DNA of 64,000 nt from Glaciecola blandensis (GTDB lineage: Bacteria; Pseudomonadota; Gammaproteobacteria; Enterobacterales; Alteromonadaceae). Positions 36,783 through 46,723 of the stretch are shown here, in pieces (position 1 is the stretch's first letter; each line of letters starts with the position of its first letter). Made by a program: the position numbers and the translations under genes. Location of the stretch: NCBI RefSeq assembly GCF_031846165.1, contig NZ_JAVRIE010000001.1:62001-126000 (forward strand), written 5' to 3'. The notes under the pieces were generated by a model. That model was not told the DNA's origin. It worked only from the letters and a program-made list of their open reading frames with translations, and did not search any database.

Positions 36783-36914
36783 TGTCAAAAAACAGATATT
36801 TCGTTAGTTGTCATGGCATTGAGTATATCTTATGGCTAATACCATTGCTATTGAACACTTTTTATAAACACGACGTAGTGAAAGTTACTTAAAGTAATTA
36901 CCCTGTAGTATTGC

Positions 36915-36935
36915 AATTGAGAACTATTATCAATT
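36915..36935 (+). promoter_or_regulatory. Fur-box-like operator of fbpABC
   Basis: AATTGAGAACTATTATCAATT, a 21-bp imperfect palindrome with perfect AATTGA/TCAATT ends. It resembles the Fur consensus (GATAATGATAATCATTATC) in its A/T-rich inverted arms. It lies about 100 bp before an iron(III) importer operon. Confidence 0.55.
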
Positions 36936-37036
36936 ACACTTGTCGTAATCCTAAGTATCGCTATTCAAATACAAATGAAAGGCGTTGAACTTATCAGTAA
37001 GTAACTGAATAACATAAAAAAGGGGTATTTGCCTAG

Positions 37037-38062
37037 ATGAAAGTGATGAACAAAACGAAAATGTTACTTGTTGCTTCGTTTGCAACATTTTTTACGGCAA
37101 CTAGCATCGCTGCTGAAGTGAACGTCTACTCCGCTCGTAAAGAAGCGTTGATCAAGCCGATTCTTGACGACTTTACTGAGCAAACTGGTATAAAAGTCAA
37201 TTTGATTACGGGCAATGCTGACGCACTTATTTCGCGAATAAAATCTGAAGGTCAATTTAGTCCTGCTGACGTGCTTGTGTCGACAGATGTCGGCCGCTTA
37301 GTTCGAGCCAAGCAAATGGGCATTACACAAGCTAATGATGACGATATTGTGAAGAGTAGCGTGCCAGCTTACTTGCGCGATGAAGACGAACATTGGACAG
37401 CATTGACACTGCGTGCAAGACCCATCATGTACGCAAAGGACAGAGTTGTCCCTGAAACACTATCAACGATGCAAGGCCTTACTAATGAAGAATGGAAAGG
37501 GCGTATTTGTATCCGTTCTTCAAACAATATTTATAATCAGTCAATGATTTCTGGCATGATCCAGACACAGGGCGATGCAAAAACGTTAGCTTGGGCCGAG
37601 GGTTTAGTTGAAAACTTTGCACGTTCCCCAAAAGGTGGTGATCGCGACCAAATCAAAGCCGTGGTTGCTGGTGAGTGTGATATTGCGATTGCTAACACCT
37701 ATTACCTAGCTGGGATGCTGAATTCCGAAGATGCAGATACTCGCAAAGTGGCTGAGCAAGTTGCTGTATTTTGGCCGGATCAAGCGGGCGCTGGTGCTCA
37801 TGTGAACATCTCAGGTATTAGCATCGCCAAGCATGCGACAAACACAGCCGAAGCAAAAAAGCTGGTTCAGTTTATGTTGAGCGACCAAGCTCAGTCATGG
37901 TATGCAGACACAAACCATGAGTATCCTATAAAAGAAGGCATAGAATGGAGCGATACGCTGAAGGAAATGGGCGAGTTTAAAGCACAAGAAGTCTCGCTAA
38001 CCAAAGTAGGTGAAACAAATGCGAAAGCACTTATGTTGATGGACCGCGCTGGATGGCGTTAG
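37037..38062 (+). CDS. fbpA: iron(III) ABC transporter periplasmic binding protein
   Basis: 341-residue periplasmic ferric-binding protein (FbpA/FutA type). The signal peptide occupies about 1-26 (cleavage after SIAA or SIAAE). The mature protein opens VNVYSARKEALIKP, typical of the family, and contains IANTYYLAGML with the Tyr pair that usually coordinates Fe3+. An alternative ATG is present 9 bases downstream. First gene of the fbpABC operon, with a Fur-like box upstream; low iron should induce it (inference). Confidence 0.93.
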   Translation: MKVMNKTKMLLVASFATFFTATSIAAEVNVYSARKEALIKPILDDFTEQTGIKVNLITGNADALISRIKSEGQFSPADVLVSTDVGRLVRAKQMGITQANDDDIVKSSVPAYLRDEDEHWTALTLRARPIMYAKDRVVPETLSTMQGLTNEEWKGRICIRSSNNIYNQSMISGMIQTQGDAKTLAWAEGLVENFARSPKGGDRDQIKAVVAGECDIAIANTYYLAGMLNSEDADTRKVAEQVAVFWPDQAGAGAHVNISGISIAKHATNTAEAKKLVQFMLSDQAQSWYADTNHEYPIKEGIEWSDTLKEMGEFKAQEVSLTKVGETNAKALMLMDRAGWR

Positions 38063-38075
38063 GCTCGATCGCCGA

Positions 38076-39710
38076 ATGCAATTAAAAGCGTCGGCATTCT
38101 CCCTTTATACAGTATTGGCAGGCCTAATCATTGGCCTGCCAATTTTTGTTGTGCTCCTGAGTTTTTATTCATTGGACACTGCTGTTTGGACTCATCTCAG
38201 TGAAACGGTATTAAGCGGCTATATTTACAATTCATTAGTCCTCGCGCTTGGTGTTGGCTTCGGGGCTACCTTATTAGGTACCGGTCTGGCTTGGTGTGTT
38301 GTGAGCTACGATTTTGTCGGCAAGATCTGGCTTCAGCGTCTTATTCTTTTACCTCTGGCTATGCCCGCATACATCATTGCCTATACTTATACTGGGCTAC
38401 TTGATTTCTCTGGTCCTGTACAATCAACGTTGCGAACATGGTTTGAGCTCGGTAAACAGGATTATTGGTTCCCTGAGGTAAGGTCGTTGCCAGGAGCAAT
38501 CATCATGATGGCACTGGTTTTGTACCCCTATGTGTATATCTTGGCTCGAACCGCATTTGCTGAACAGGCGCAGAAATTCCGTGAAGTCAGCGTGCTTGCC
38601 GGTGTTTCAAAATTTCAACATTTCTTGCAGGTGGCATTACCATTAGCAAGACCCGCTATTATGACGGGGGCAGCGCTGGCGATGATGGAAGCATTAGCCG
38701 ATTTCGGAACCGTTGAGTACTTTGGAGTCAGTACTTTTACCACCGGCATTTATCGCACGTGGTTCGGGATGGGTGACATCCAAGCGGCATCGCAGCTATC
38801 AGGTTTACTGTGTATGTTTGTCTTTGCTTTGTTAGTGCTTGAAAAGCAAAGCCGGCGAAGTGCTGAAACATATTCATCGCGGCAGGGTACAGGGACTCAG
38901 GCGCTTAAGCTAAGCACCGGGAAAGGAACAACAGTCCTTTTGTTGTGCAGTTTACCGCTTATATTTGGCTTCATAGTGCCATTTATTCAACTCGCGGTCT
39001 GGGCTTTAGCCTATACTGATGCTGGCAGTCTAGGTGAGTACCCGTCATATGCCTTGAATTCAGCTATGCTTGCAGCCATTGGTACCGTGGTTATCGTGCT
39101 ACTCGCCTTAATGTTTAGCTATGCCAAACGGCTTCAAGCAACAAAGCTAAACCGTTCCGTTGTTCAATTTGTTGGTTTGGGCTATGCAATGCCAGGTACC
39201 GTTATTGCAATTGGCGTGCTTATCCCTCTTGGCTGGCTAGATATCAAATTAAACCTCTTTACCAAGCACTTTTTTGATGTCCAACCCGGTTTAGTCTTTT
39301 CTGGCACTATTGTCACTTTGATTTTTGCTTATACTATTCGTTTCATGAGTGTCGCTTTGCACAATACAGAGGCCGGTATTCAACGTATTAAACCAAGTAT
39401 GGATGAAGCTGCTATCACACTCGGCGACACGCGCTTACAAACCTTATTCAAAGTCCATATTCCTTTATTGTCGGCTAGCCTGCTAAGCGCGTGTTTACTG
39501 GTATTTGTGGATATATTAAAAGAATTGCCAGCGACGCTCGTGTTACGGCCATTCAACTTCAATACTTTAGCGGTGAAAACCTTCGAACTGGCTTCAGATG
39601 AGCGCTTAATCGATGCTGCTTTGCCAGCTATCACGATTGTACTCGTCGGCATTCTTCCGGTGCTATTGTTAACGCGAACCTTGAATCAAATAGAGAAAAA
39701 ACATGCTTGA
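38076..39710 (+). CDS. fbpB: iron(III) ABC transporter permease
   Basis: 544-residue inner-membrane permease with about twelve helices, formed of two repeated BPD-type units. Each has an EAA-like coupling motif: EVSVLAGVSKFQHFLQVALPLARPA in the first half and EAAITLGDTRLQTLFKVHIPLL in the second. One chain therefore forms the whole channel, as usual for FbpB. It begins 14 nt after fbpA and overlaps fbpC by 8 nt. Confidence 0.93.
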   Translation: MQLKASAFSLYTVLAGLIIGLPIFVVLLSFYSLDTAVWTHLSETVLSGYIYNSLVLALGVGFGATLLGTGLAWCVVSYDFVGKIWLQRLILLPLAMPAYIIAYTYTGLLDFSGPVQSTLRTWFELGKQDYWFPEVRSLPGAIIMMALVLYPYVYILARTAFAEQAQKFREVSVLAGVSKFQHFLQVALPLARPAIMTGAALAMMEALADFGTVEYFGVSTFTTGIYRTWFGMGDIQAASQLSGLLCMFVFALLVLEKQSRRSAETYSSRQGTGTQALKLSTGKGTTVLLLCSLPLIFGFIVPFIQLAVWALAYTDAGSLGEYPSYALNSAMLAAIGTVVIVLLALMFSYAKRLQATKLNRSVVQFVGLGYAMPGTVIAIGVLIPLGWLDIKLNLFTKHFFDVQPGLVFSGTIVTLIFAYTIRFMSVALHNTEAGIQRIKPSMDEAAITLGDTRLQTLFKVHIPLLSASLLSACLLVFVDILKELPATLVLRPFNFNTLAVKTFELASDERLIDAALPAITIVLVGILPVLLLTRTLNQIEKKHA

Positions 39711-40746
39711 TATTCGAGACCTTACACTCAGTTACGGCGACAATACTGTACTTCATAATGTGTCGCTGTCACTTGCTCAGGGTGAAATTGGATGTGTCCT
39801 TGGTCCATCAGGCTGCGGTAAAACAACCTTGTTACGCGCTATTGCTGGCTTCAAAAAGCCTGAGTCCGGCTGCATTACTATTGGCGAGCAAACCGTTTGT
39901 GATGAATTGGTAAATATCGAAGTAGCTGAGCGGAAAGTAGGGGTTATTTTCCAAGATTTTGCTTTATTCCCGCATTTGAGCGTTGAAAAAAATATTGCTT
40001 ATGGATTGCAGAAAATCAATAAGCAAGAGCGCAAAACATTGACTGACAGTGCAATGGCGCTGGTAGACTTACAGGATTATGCGCACAAATATCCCCATGA
40101 ATTGTCGGGCGGACAACAACAACGAGTTGCCATTGCCAGAGCATTAGCGCCCAAACCAGATTTGCTGCTTCTTGATGAAGCATTTTCTAGTCTTGACCCC
40201 GAACTGCGTGAGCGCTTGTCAGGCGAAATACGAAGCCTGTTAAAAAAACAAAACATCACAGCATTGTTAATTACCCACGATCAAACAGAAGCGTTTGCTA
40301 TGGCTGATAAAATTGCTGTATTGCAAGATCATGTTTGTCATCAGTGGGATACGGCTTATGCGCTTTATCATGAACCCGCGACAGAATTTGTGGCGAAGTT
40401 TATTGGTGAAGGTACATTTATAGAAGGTACGATCAGGCAAGAAAATCAGCAATTGATTATTGATACGCACTTGGGAAGCTTTCCTCTCGAGCCCGGGAAA
40501 CCGCTCGCAGAAGGCATCAAAGGGAAGCTATTGGTGCGACCTGATGATTTACGGCATCAAGATGAAAGCTTATTAAAAGCTCAGGTGGTAGGGCGTTCAT
40601 TCAGAGGTGCGCACATCATGTATCGGCTACAACTTGAGAATTCCAATGAGACGCTGCTTTGCTTGGCTCCCAGCCATCATGACCACGCAGTTGGTGAAAG
40701 TTTTGGGATCCATTTAGAAATCGAACATGTCATTTGTTTTGCTTGA
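39703..40746 (+). CDS. fbpC: iron(III) ABC transporter ATP-binding protein
   Basis: 347-residue ATPase of the FbpC/PotA type. Walker A is GPSGCGKTT, the Q-loop is FQDFALFPHL, the signature is LSGGQQQR, and Walker B is LLLLDEAFSSLD, followed by the H-loop LLITHDQTEA. A C-terminal TOBE-like domain (about 240-345) is present. It powers ferric iron import through FbpB. Last gene of the operon. Confidence 0.94.
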   Translation: MLDIRDLTLSYGDNTVLHNVSLSLAQGEIGCVLGPSGCGKTTLLRAIAGFKKPESGCITIGEQTVCDELVNIEVAERKVGVIFQDFALFPHLSVEKNIAYGLQKINKQERKTLTDSAMALVDLQDYAHKYPHELSGGQQQRVAIARALAPKPDLLLLDEAFSSLDPELRERLSGEIRSLLKKQNITALLITHDQTEAFAMADKIAVLQDHVCHQWDTAYALYHEPATEFVAKFIGEGTFIEGTIRQENQQLIIDTHLGSFPLEPGKPLAEGIKGKLLVRPDDLRHQDESLLKAQVVGRSFRGAHIMYRLQLENSNETLLCLAPSHHDHAVGESFGIHLEIEHVICFA

Positions 40747-40863
40747 TCTTGTATATTTCAATAAATTATTGCGTTGTGGTTAAAATTCGACCATAGTGAC
40801 AACGGTGCGATAAAACCTTAGTGTTTGATATGGAGAGCGTTTTCACAGGAGGGTATGCAGTAG

Positions 40864-42936
40864 ATGTTTAAGAGTATTCAATCTTCATTGATTGTTATTG
40901 TTATCAGTGTTGTGATCCTTTCGTCTTTGACGGTTCTAGCTGTAGCCCTAAATGAAAGCGAATCGTCATACACAGTGGTAGCTAAAAAGGGGGCACTGGG
41001 TGTTACCCGAAGTATTGCGAAAACACTCAATAAAGTAGAGGCATCTGAAAGTCAATTAAGTGACGTGATGGCGTATTTTGAGCTATATCCAAACGTTGTC
41101 ATGGCTGAGTTGAAAACTGCTGACCGCACCGTTTTAGCTAGCTACAAAAGCAAATTTCCTGTTGCTGATTTATCACTCGCTGCACAGTCGATAGAAGAGC
41201 TGCCTAACGAACCACCGCTTGGCTCCTTTGAAACCCACAATGAATTGCTTACCACAACCTTGGTGACTTTGCAGAGTGGGCAAACTGCATATTTAGTGGT
41301 CATCAGTGATATTTCTAGCCAGATATTTTCAAATAGAGAGGAGCTATTAACAACATTAGCGCCACTTGTGCTACTCGTGATGATGGTCTCTTTATTTATC
41401 ACTGTATGGTTAATCAATCGTATTACGTGGCCAGTCATACAACTCACCGATTTTACCAAACGCGTAAGAGATGAAAATAACTATAAGTTGCGTGCTACGC
41501 CTACCGGTACTCAAGAAGTGATTACCTTGAAGCGAAATATCAACGCGATGATGGACACCATCAGCGAAGAATTAGACAAAAACCAAGCGACTACCGATCA
41601 GTTGATTGAGCAGCAGAAGCTAATGTCTAAACTCGCTAACTTCGACAGTCTAACGGGCTTACCAAACCGACAATTCGTGCTAGATAACTTGCGTTTAGAA
41701 CTGTCTCGCGCTAAACGCTCGAAACAAGAAATCTCGCTCCTGTTCTTTGATCTCGACGGATTCAAAAATGTGAATGATTCTCTTGGACATGAAACGGGTG
41801 ATAGTTTGTTGATTGCTGTATCAGAGCGAGTAAAAACGGTATTGCGAGAGGGCGACCTATTTGCCCGCTTAGGTGGTGATGAATTCCTGATTGTGCCAGA
41901 CAAAGAGGCTCACTCGGTTGCCAGCCCAGTGATGCTTGCCGAGCGTTTGCTTAAGGCTATGGAAGCGCCGGTCATATTAGACGATATAGAATTGCAGATG
42001 TCAGTAAGCATCGGTATTGCCAATGCCTCGGATGTTGACTTCGATTTGTCACAGCTAGTGGGCAACGCGGATATTGCGATGTATCGCTCTAAGACTGATG
42101 GCCGAGGCACGTATACCGTGTTTACCGATGACATGAATGAAGGGACGAAGCGTCGCTTGGAAATTGCCAACAGTATTTTGAATGGCTTAGAGCGAGACGA
42201 ATTTAAAGCGTTTTATCAACCCAGAGTTGACCAACGGGGCACGATTGTAGGTTATGAAGCGCTCATCAGGTGGGAGCATCCTACATTCGGTAATATTTCA
42301 CCGGTAGAGTTTATTTCGATAGCTGAGCACAGCGGTAAGATTAGGAAGATTACTGCCTGGATGGTTAAGCAAGTCTGTAAGGAGCTGGCTCAGATCCAAG
42401 CGATGAAGTCAGCCGATATCCGTGTGTCGATAAACCTGTCGGCGCATGACCTTCACGATAAAGGTTTATATCAATATCTGGTAGATACGATTAAAGAATA
42501 CAAAGTTAGCCCGAAAAACCTTGAGTTTGAGGTGACTGAATCTGCTTTTTTAGAAAGTTTTAAGGTCAGTAATCAGTTTATTAACAAAGTACATCAATTG
42601 GGGTGCTTAATTGCTCTCGATGACTTTGGCACGGGTTACTCGTCGCTCAGCTACCTTACTCAAATGAGTGTAGACACGCTGAAAATCGATCGTGAGTTTG
42701 TCAAAGAACTCGATTCGTCTACTCAAAGTCGGCTAGTGACTCAAAGTATTATTGATTTGGCAAAGCGCCTTAAATTAAGCGTATGTGCAGAAGGTGTTGA
42801 AAATCAATTTCAGCAAGATTACTTAGCAGAAAATCAATGTAATCAGTTTCAAGGTTTTTATTACGATAAACCTGCGCCATTGAGCAAACTAGCTGATGCG
42901 CCGAAGGATTATCGTTCTCACTTTGAGAAAGTCTAA
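40864..42936 (+). CDS. membrane GGDEF-EAL protein (cyclic-di-GMP signalling)
   Basis: 690-residue inner-membrane protein. TM1 is near 9-28, then a periplasmic sensor of about 130 residues, TM2 near 160-182, a HAMP-like linker, a GGDEF domain and an EAL domain. The cyclase motif is intact (ARLGGDEFLIV) with an RxxD inhibitory site (REGD) five residues before it. The EAL side has YEALIRWEHP and DDFGTGYSSLSYL, so both activities are possible. AGGAGGG precedes the ATG by 10 nt. Single gene, 117 bp downstream of fbpC. Confidence 0.92.
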   Translation: MFKSIQSSLIVIVISVVILSSLTVLAVALNESESSYTVVAKKGALGVTRSIAKTLNKVEASESQLSDVMAYFELYPNVVMAELKTADRTVLASYKSKFPVADLSLAAQSIEELPNEPPLGSFETHNELLTTTLVTLQSGQTAYLVVISDISSQIFSNREELLTTLAPLVLLVMMVSLFITVWLINRITWPVIQLTDFTKRVRDENNYKLRATPTGTQEVITLKRNINAMMDTISEELDKNQATTDQLIEQQKLMSKLANFDSLTGLPNRQFVLDNLRLELSRAKRSKQEISLLFFDLDGFKNVNDSLGHETGDSLLIAVSERVKTVLREGDLFARLGGDEFLIVPDKEAHSVASPVMLAERLLKAMEAPVILDDIELQMSVSIGIANASDVDFDLSQLVGNADIAMYRSKTDGRGTYTVFTDDMNEGTKRRLEIANSILNGLERDEFKAFYQPRVDQRGTIVGYEALIRWEHPTFGNISPVEFISIAEHSGKIRKITAWMVKQVCKELAQIQAMKSADIRVSINLSAHDLHDKGLYQYLVDTIKEYKVSPKNLEFEVTESAFLESFKVSNQFINKVHQLGCLIALDDFGTGYSSLSYLTQMSVDTLKIDREFVKELDSSTQSRLVTQSIIDLAKRLKLSVCAEGVENQFQQDYLAENQCNQFQGFYYDKPAPLSKLADAPKDYRSHFEKV

Positions 42937-43184
42937 AGCACTGTTTCTGCCAGTGTACGATTATCCAGCAACATGCCCCGAATAAGTTACTAATAATTGC
43001 ATTCAGCCGTTTAGAATCCCGATTGATTAGTTTATAATTCCATGCTTTCAGGCACACGAGTGTAGCCGTGCAATCTTTTGTACTGGCTTTTACACATGCT
43101 CTTGCTCTTTTACGAGCAAAGTCGAGGCCATTCGAACAAGTATCGTCTGATACTCAAATAATTAGCTCTATTGGGATGTAGTTT

Positions 43185-44978
43185 ATGCGCACAGATTACT
43201 GTGGAAATATTGATGCAAGCTTCGCGAATAAAGAAGTGACGCTTTATGGTTGGGTGAACAAGCGACGTGACTTGGGCGGTGTGATTTTTATCGATTTACG
43301 TGATCGTGAAGGCATTGTGCAAGTGGTGATTGACCCTGATACTGCGGACACATTTGAGCTAGCATCTACTTTGCGCGCAGAATTTTGTGTTGAGATTAAA
43401 GGCTTAGTGCGTTTACGCCCAGACTCTCAAGTAAACAAAGATATGAAAACAGGCGAAATTGAAGTGCTAGGTAAGGCTCTTTCTATCTTCAACAGCGCGC
43501 CAGCATTACCTCTAGACTGGAATCAAGAAAACTCTGAAGAGCAGCGATTAAAATATCGTTACTTAGATTTGCGCCGTCCGATGATGACCGAGCGCTTAGT
43601 ATTCCGTTCAAAAGTAACTGCCGCGGTGCGTCGCTTCCTAGAGGATAGTGGTTTTCTTGATATCGAAACGCCAATTTTAACCAAAGCCACACCGGAAGGT
43701 GCTCGCGATTATTTAGTGCCAAGCCGGACGCACAAAGGTCAGTTCTTTGCATTGCCACAGTCTCCTCAATTATTTAAACAATTGCTGATGATGTCTGGCA
43801 TGGATAAGTATTATCAGATCGTAAAATGCTTCCGAGATGAAGATTTGCGTGCCGATCGTCAACCTGAATTTACCCAAATAGATATCGAAACCACTTTCTT
43901 AGACGCTCAAGGTGTTATGGATATCACAGAGCGCATGATTAGAAACTTGTTTTCACAGTTGCTAAACGTTGATTTAGGTGAATTCCCTAAGATGAGCTAT
44001 GCAGAAGCCATGCAGCGCTACGGTAGTGATAAACCAGACTTGCGTAATCCGCTTGAACTGGTTGATGTAGACGATATTGTGAAAGATATTGATTTTAAAG
44101 TATTCAGTGGCCCAGCAAATGATGAAAAAGGCCGTGTTGCAGCTATTAGAGTACCTAACGGTGCAACGCTATCACGTAAACAGATTGACGAATATGGTAA
44201 ATTTGTTGGTATCTACGGAGCAAAAGGCTTGGCTTGGATTAAAGTCAATGACTTAGCTGCTGGTTTGGAAGGTCTACAATCGCCAATTTTAAAATTCTTC
44301 GATGACGCTGCTGTAACAGCATTACTAGAAAAAACGGGTGCACAAACAGGTGACATTTTATTGTTTGGTGCAGACACTAGCGCAATCGTTACAGATGCCA
44401 TGGGTGCACTTCGTTTGAAGCTTGGTCAAGATTTTGATTTGTTGGAAGGCGAGTGGAAACCTTTATGGGTTGTCGACTTCCCAATGTTTGAAGAAGTAGA
44501 TGGTCAATTATACGCGTTACATCATCCATTCACTGCGCCACGTGACTCTAGCATTGACGCGCTGAAAGCAAATCCAGCAGCAGCATTGTCAAACGCTTAC
44601 GATATGGTCTTAAACGGTGTTGAGCTAGGCGGCGGTTCGGTTCGTATTCATAACATGGATATGCAAGCAACTGTATTTGAATTACTCGGTATTAGTGATG
44701 AAGAAGCGAATGAGAAATTTGGTTTCTTATTAGAAGCACTGCGTTACGGTACCCCACCACATGCTGGTCTGGCATTCGGTTTGGATCGCATGGTTATGCT
44801 AATGACGGGAGCAGAGTCGATTCGCGATGTGATGGCCTTCCCGAAAACCACTACTGCGGCATGCCCATTAACGGATGCGCCAGGATTCGCTAATCCAGCT
44901 CAACTTGCTGAACTTTCTATCGTAACCGTGTTAGAAAAAGAAAAAGGTGAGGCGGAAGATGGCGCTGGTGATGCATAA
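43185..44978 (+). CDS. aspS: aspartyl-tRNA synthetase
   Basis: 597-residue class II synthetase (E. coli 590). The N-terminal OB-fold anticodon-binding domain includes GWVNKRRDLGGVIFIDLRDREG. Class II motifs follow: motif 2 in KCFRDEDLRADRQPEFTQID and motif 3 in GLAFGLDRMVML. A GAD insertion domain (about 290-420) is the bacterial type. It charges tRNA-Asp. It starts a dense plus-strand run with nudB and ruvC (3-4 nt gaps). Confidence 0.97.
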   Translation: MRTDYCGNIDASFANKEVTLYGWVNKRRDLGGVIFIDLRDREGIVQVVIDPDTADTFELASTLRAEFCVEIKGLVRLRPDSQVNKDMKTGEIEVLGKALSIFNSAPALPLDWNQENSEEQRLKYRYLDLRRPMMTERLVFRSKVTAAVRRFLEDSGFLDIETPILTKATPEGARDYLVPSRTHKGQFFALPQSPQLFKQLLMMSGMDKYYQIVKCFRDEDLRADRQPEFTQIDIETTFLDAQGVMDITERMIRNLFSQLLNVDLGEFPKMSYAEAMQRYGSDKPDLRNPLELVDVDDIVKDIDFKVFSGPANDEKGRVAAIRVPNGATLSRKQIDEYGKFVGIYGAKGLAWIKVNDLAAGLEGLQSPILKFFDDAAVTALLEKTGAQTGDILLFGADTSAIVTDAMGALRLKLGQDFDLLEGEWKPLWVVDFPMFEEVDGQLYALHHPFTAPRDSSIDALKANPAAALSNAYDMVLNGVELGGGSVRIHNMDMQATVFELLGISDEEANEKFGFLLEALRYGTPPHAGLAFGLDRMVMLMTGAESIRDVMAFPKTTTAACPLTDAPGFANPAQLAELSIVTVLEKEKGEAEDGAGDA

Positions 44979-44981
44979 TCG

Positions 44982-45461
44982 ATGCAGTTAAAACGGCCTG
45001 AATCGGTACTTGTGATTATTCGTGACTTGAATGAGCAAGTACTGATCATGCAACGTGATGATGATGCTGATTTTTGGCAATCAGTCACCGGCACAGTAGA
45101 AGAAGGTGAAGCCCCCTTAGTGACAGCCTATCGGGAATTACTGGAAGAAACCGGTATTTCCCTGTCAAAAGCGCAGCATCCCATTGTCGATTGTCGACGA
45201 GTGAATCAATATCAAATAAGGTCTGCTTGGCTTTATCGCTACCCCGAAGGTACACAGTTCAACAACGAATACGTATTTAGTATACAAGTGCCAGTAGGCC
45301 TACCAATTAAGTTAACAGAGCACACAGATTACGCTTGGGTAACAAAATCAGAAGCTATTGAGCGCGTGTGGTCTAAAACTAACCGCGACGCTATTGCTGA
45401 TTTTGTGCCGGATGTTCAAGTGGCTCACGTTAGCAAAACCCCACTTAATCCACCGAGTTAA
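44982..45461 (+). CDS. nudB: dihydroneopterin triphosphate diphosphatase (Nudix)
   Basis: 159-residue Nudix hydrolase. The Nudix box GX5EX7REUXEEXGU is complete (begins GTVEEGE, ends RELLEETGI, about residues 38-60). E. coli NudB removes pyrophosphate from dihydroneopterin triphosphate in folate synthesis, and its gene is also between aspS and the ruvC region. It starts 3 nt after aspS. Confidence 0.92.
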   Translation: MQLKRPESVLVIIRDLNEQVLIMQRDDDADFWQSVTGTVEEGEAPLVTAYRELLEETGISLSKAQHPIVDCRRVNQYQIRSAWLYRYPEGTQFNNEYVFSIQVPVGLPIKLTEHTDYAWVTKSEAIERVWSKTNRDAIADFVPDVQVAHVSKTPLNPPS

Positions 45462-45464
45462 TCA

Positions 45465-45989
45465 ATGTCCATCATTCTTGGAATCGACCCAGGCTCTAGG
45501 ATCACCGGATATGGTGTGATCAAAGTTGCGGGTGGCAAGGCAAGTTACTTAGGTAGTGGTTGTATTCGCGTTGCTCATGACGAGTTGTCCATCCGCCTAA
45601 AAAGAATATTCGATGGAGTGAGTGAAATTATTCAGCAATTTTCTCCAGACGATTTTGCGATTGAACAAGTATTTATGGCCAAAAATCCCGATTCAGCACT
45701 GAAGTTGGGACAAGCTAGGGGCGCAGCCATCGTTGCGGCAACAAATTTCGATTTACCCGTCGCCGAATATTCTGCCCGACAAATCAAACAATCTGTTGTA
45801 GGCACAGGTGGCGCAGATAAAACACAGGTGCAGCATATGGTCATGCATCTATTGAAATTGAGTGCCACTCCACAGGCGGACGCAGCGGATGCATTGGCAG
45901 TCGCTTTGTGTCATATTCATACTCAACAGAGTTTAATTAAAATGTCAGGACGCGTATCTAAAACAGTGCGTGGAAGACTCAGAAAATAA
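45465..45989 (+). CDS. ruvC: Holliday junction resolvase RuvC
   Basis: 174-residue endonuclease that resolves Holliday junctions. Catalytic acidic residues are visible: D7 in GIDPGSR, Glu in FAIEQVF and the Asp pair in QADAADALAVA. Length matches E. coli (173). It is followed by ruvA after 15 nt. Confidence 0.97.
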   Translation: MSIILGIDPGSRITGYGVIKVAGGKASYLGSGCIRVAHDELSIRLKRIFDGVSEIIQQFSPDDFAIEQVFMAKNPDSALKLGQARGAAIVAATNFDLPVAEYSARQIKQSVVGTGGADKTQVQHMVMHLLKLSATPQADAADALAVALCHIHTQQSLIKMSGRVSKTVRGRLRK

Positions 45990-46004
45990 TAGGTAATAGA
46001 CGAC

Positions 46005-46634
46005 ATGATCGGCCGAATTCGCGGAACTCTTATTAGTAAAACACCGCCCGATATTCTTATTGATGTGCAAGGCGTGGGATACGAAATTCAACTGCCGATG
46101 ACCAGCTTCTATCAACTACCCAACGTAGGTGAAGAAGCGATAGTTTATACCCACTTTGTGGTGCGTGAAGATGCGCAACTCTTGTTTGGTTTTTCAGATA
46201 CATCCGAGCGTGCTTTATTCAGAGAGCTGATTAAAGCGAATGGGGTTGGACCTAAACTAGCGTGTACCATCCTGTCAGGCATGTCGGCACAGGACTTCAT
46301 GCACTGCGTGATCCATGAGGACGTGACAAATCTAGTTAAATTGCCAGGTGTCGGAAAGAAAACGGCAGAACGCTTGGTTGTAGAATTGAAAGATAAACTT
46401 GAGAAACTATCTCAAGCTGATGCACACTTTGATATGTCAAATACATCAGCTAATTTGGTTGATGTGAAAAAACCACTCTTGCAAGGCTCTGCGCATGCGA
46501 AAGACGAGGCGCTCAGTGCATTATTGGCATTAGGTTACAAACCCGTGCAAGCAGAGAAAGTGATCAAACAAATCTACCAAGACGGAATGACCAGTGAACA
46601 AGTGATCCGTGAGTCACTCAAATCAATGGTGTAG
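46005..46634 (+). CDS. ruvA: Holliday junction branch migration protein RuvA
   Basis: 209-residue junction-binding subunit. An OB-fold N-terminus (MIGRIRGTLISKTPPDILID) precedes helix-hairpin-helix motifs (KANGVGPKLACTILSG and KLPGVGKKTAERLVVELKDK). The C-terminal domain III (DEALSALLALGYKPVQAEKV) contacts RuvB. No LexA box is seen before it, so SOS control may be absent or lie further upstream. Confidence 0.97.
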   Translation: MIGRIRGTLISKTPPDILIDVQGVGYEIQLPMTSFYQLPNVGEEAIVYTHFVVREDAQLLFGFSDTSERALFRELIKANGVGPKLACTILSGMSAQDFMHCVIHEDVTNLVKLPGVGKKTAERLVVELKDKLEKLSQADAHFDMSNTSANLVDVKKPLLQGSAHAKDEALSALLALGYKPVQAEKVIKQIYQDGMTSEQVIRESLKSMV

Positions 46635-46723
46635 GTTTAAATATTGTGTGGCTTGTCCAACACAAGATGAATACGAAAAAATAGCAATTAATAGTTACGA
46701 GTACACTATTCAAGGAATATCGA

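Noticed and set aside
45990..46723. LexA box before ruvA or ruvB
   Set aside because: No CTGT-N8-ACAG-like site; the genes follow ruvC closely.
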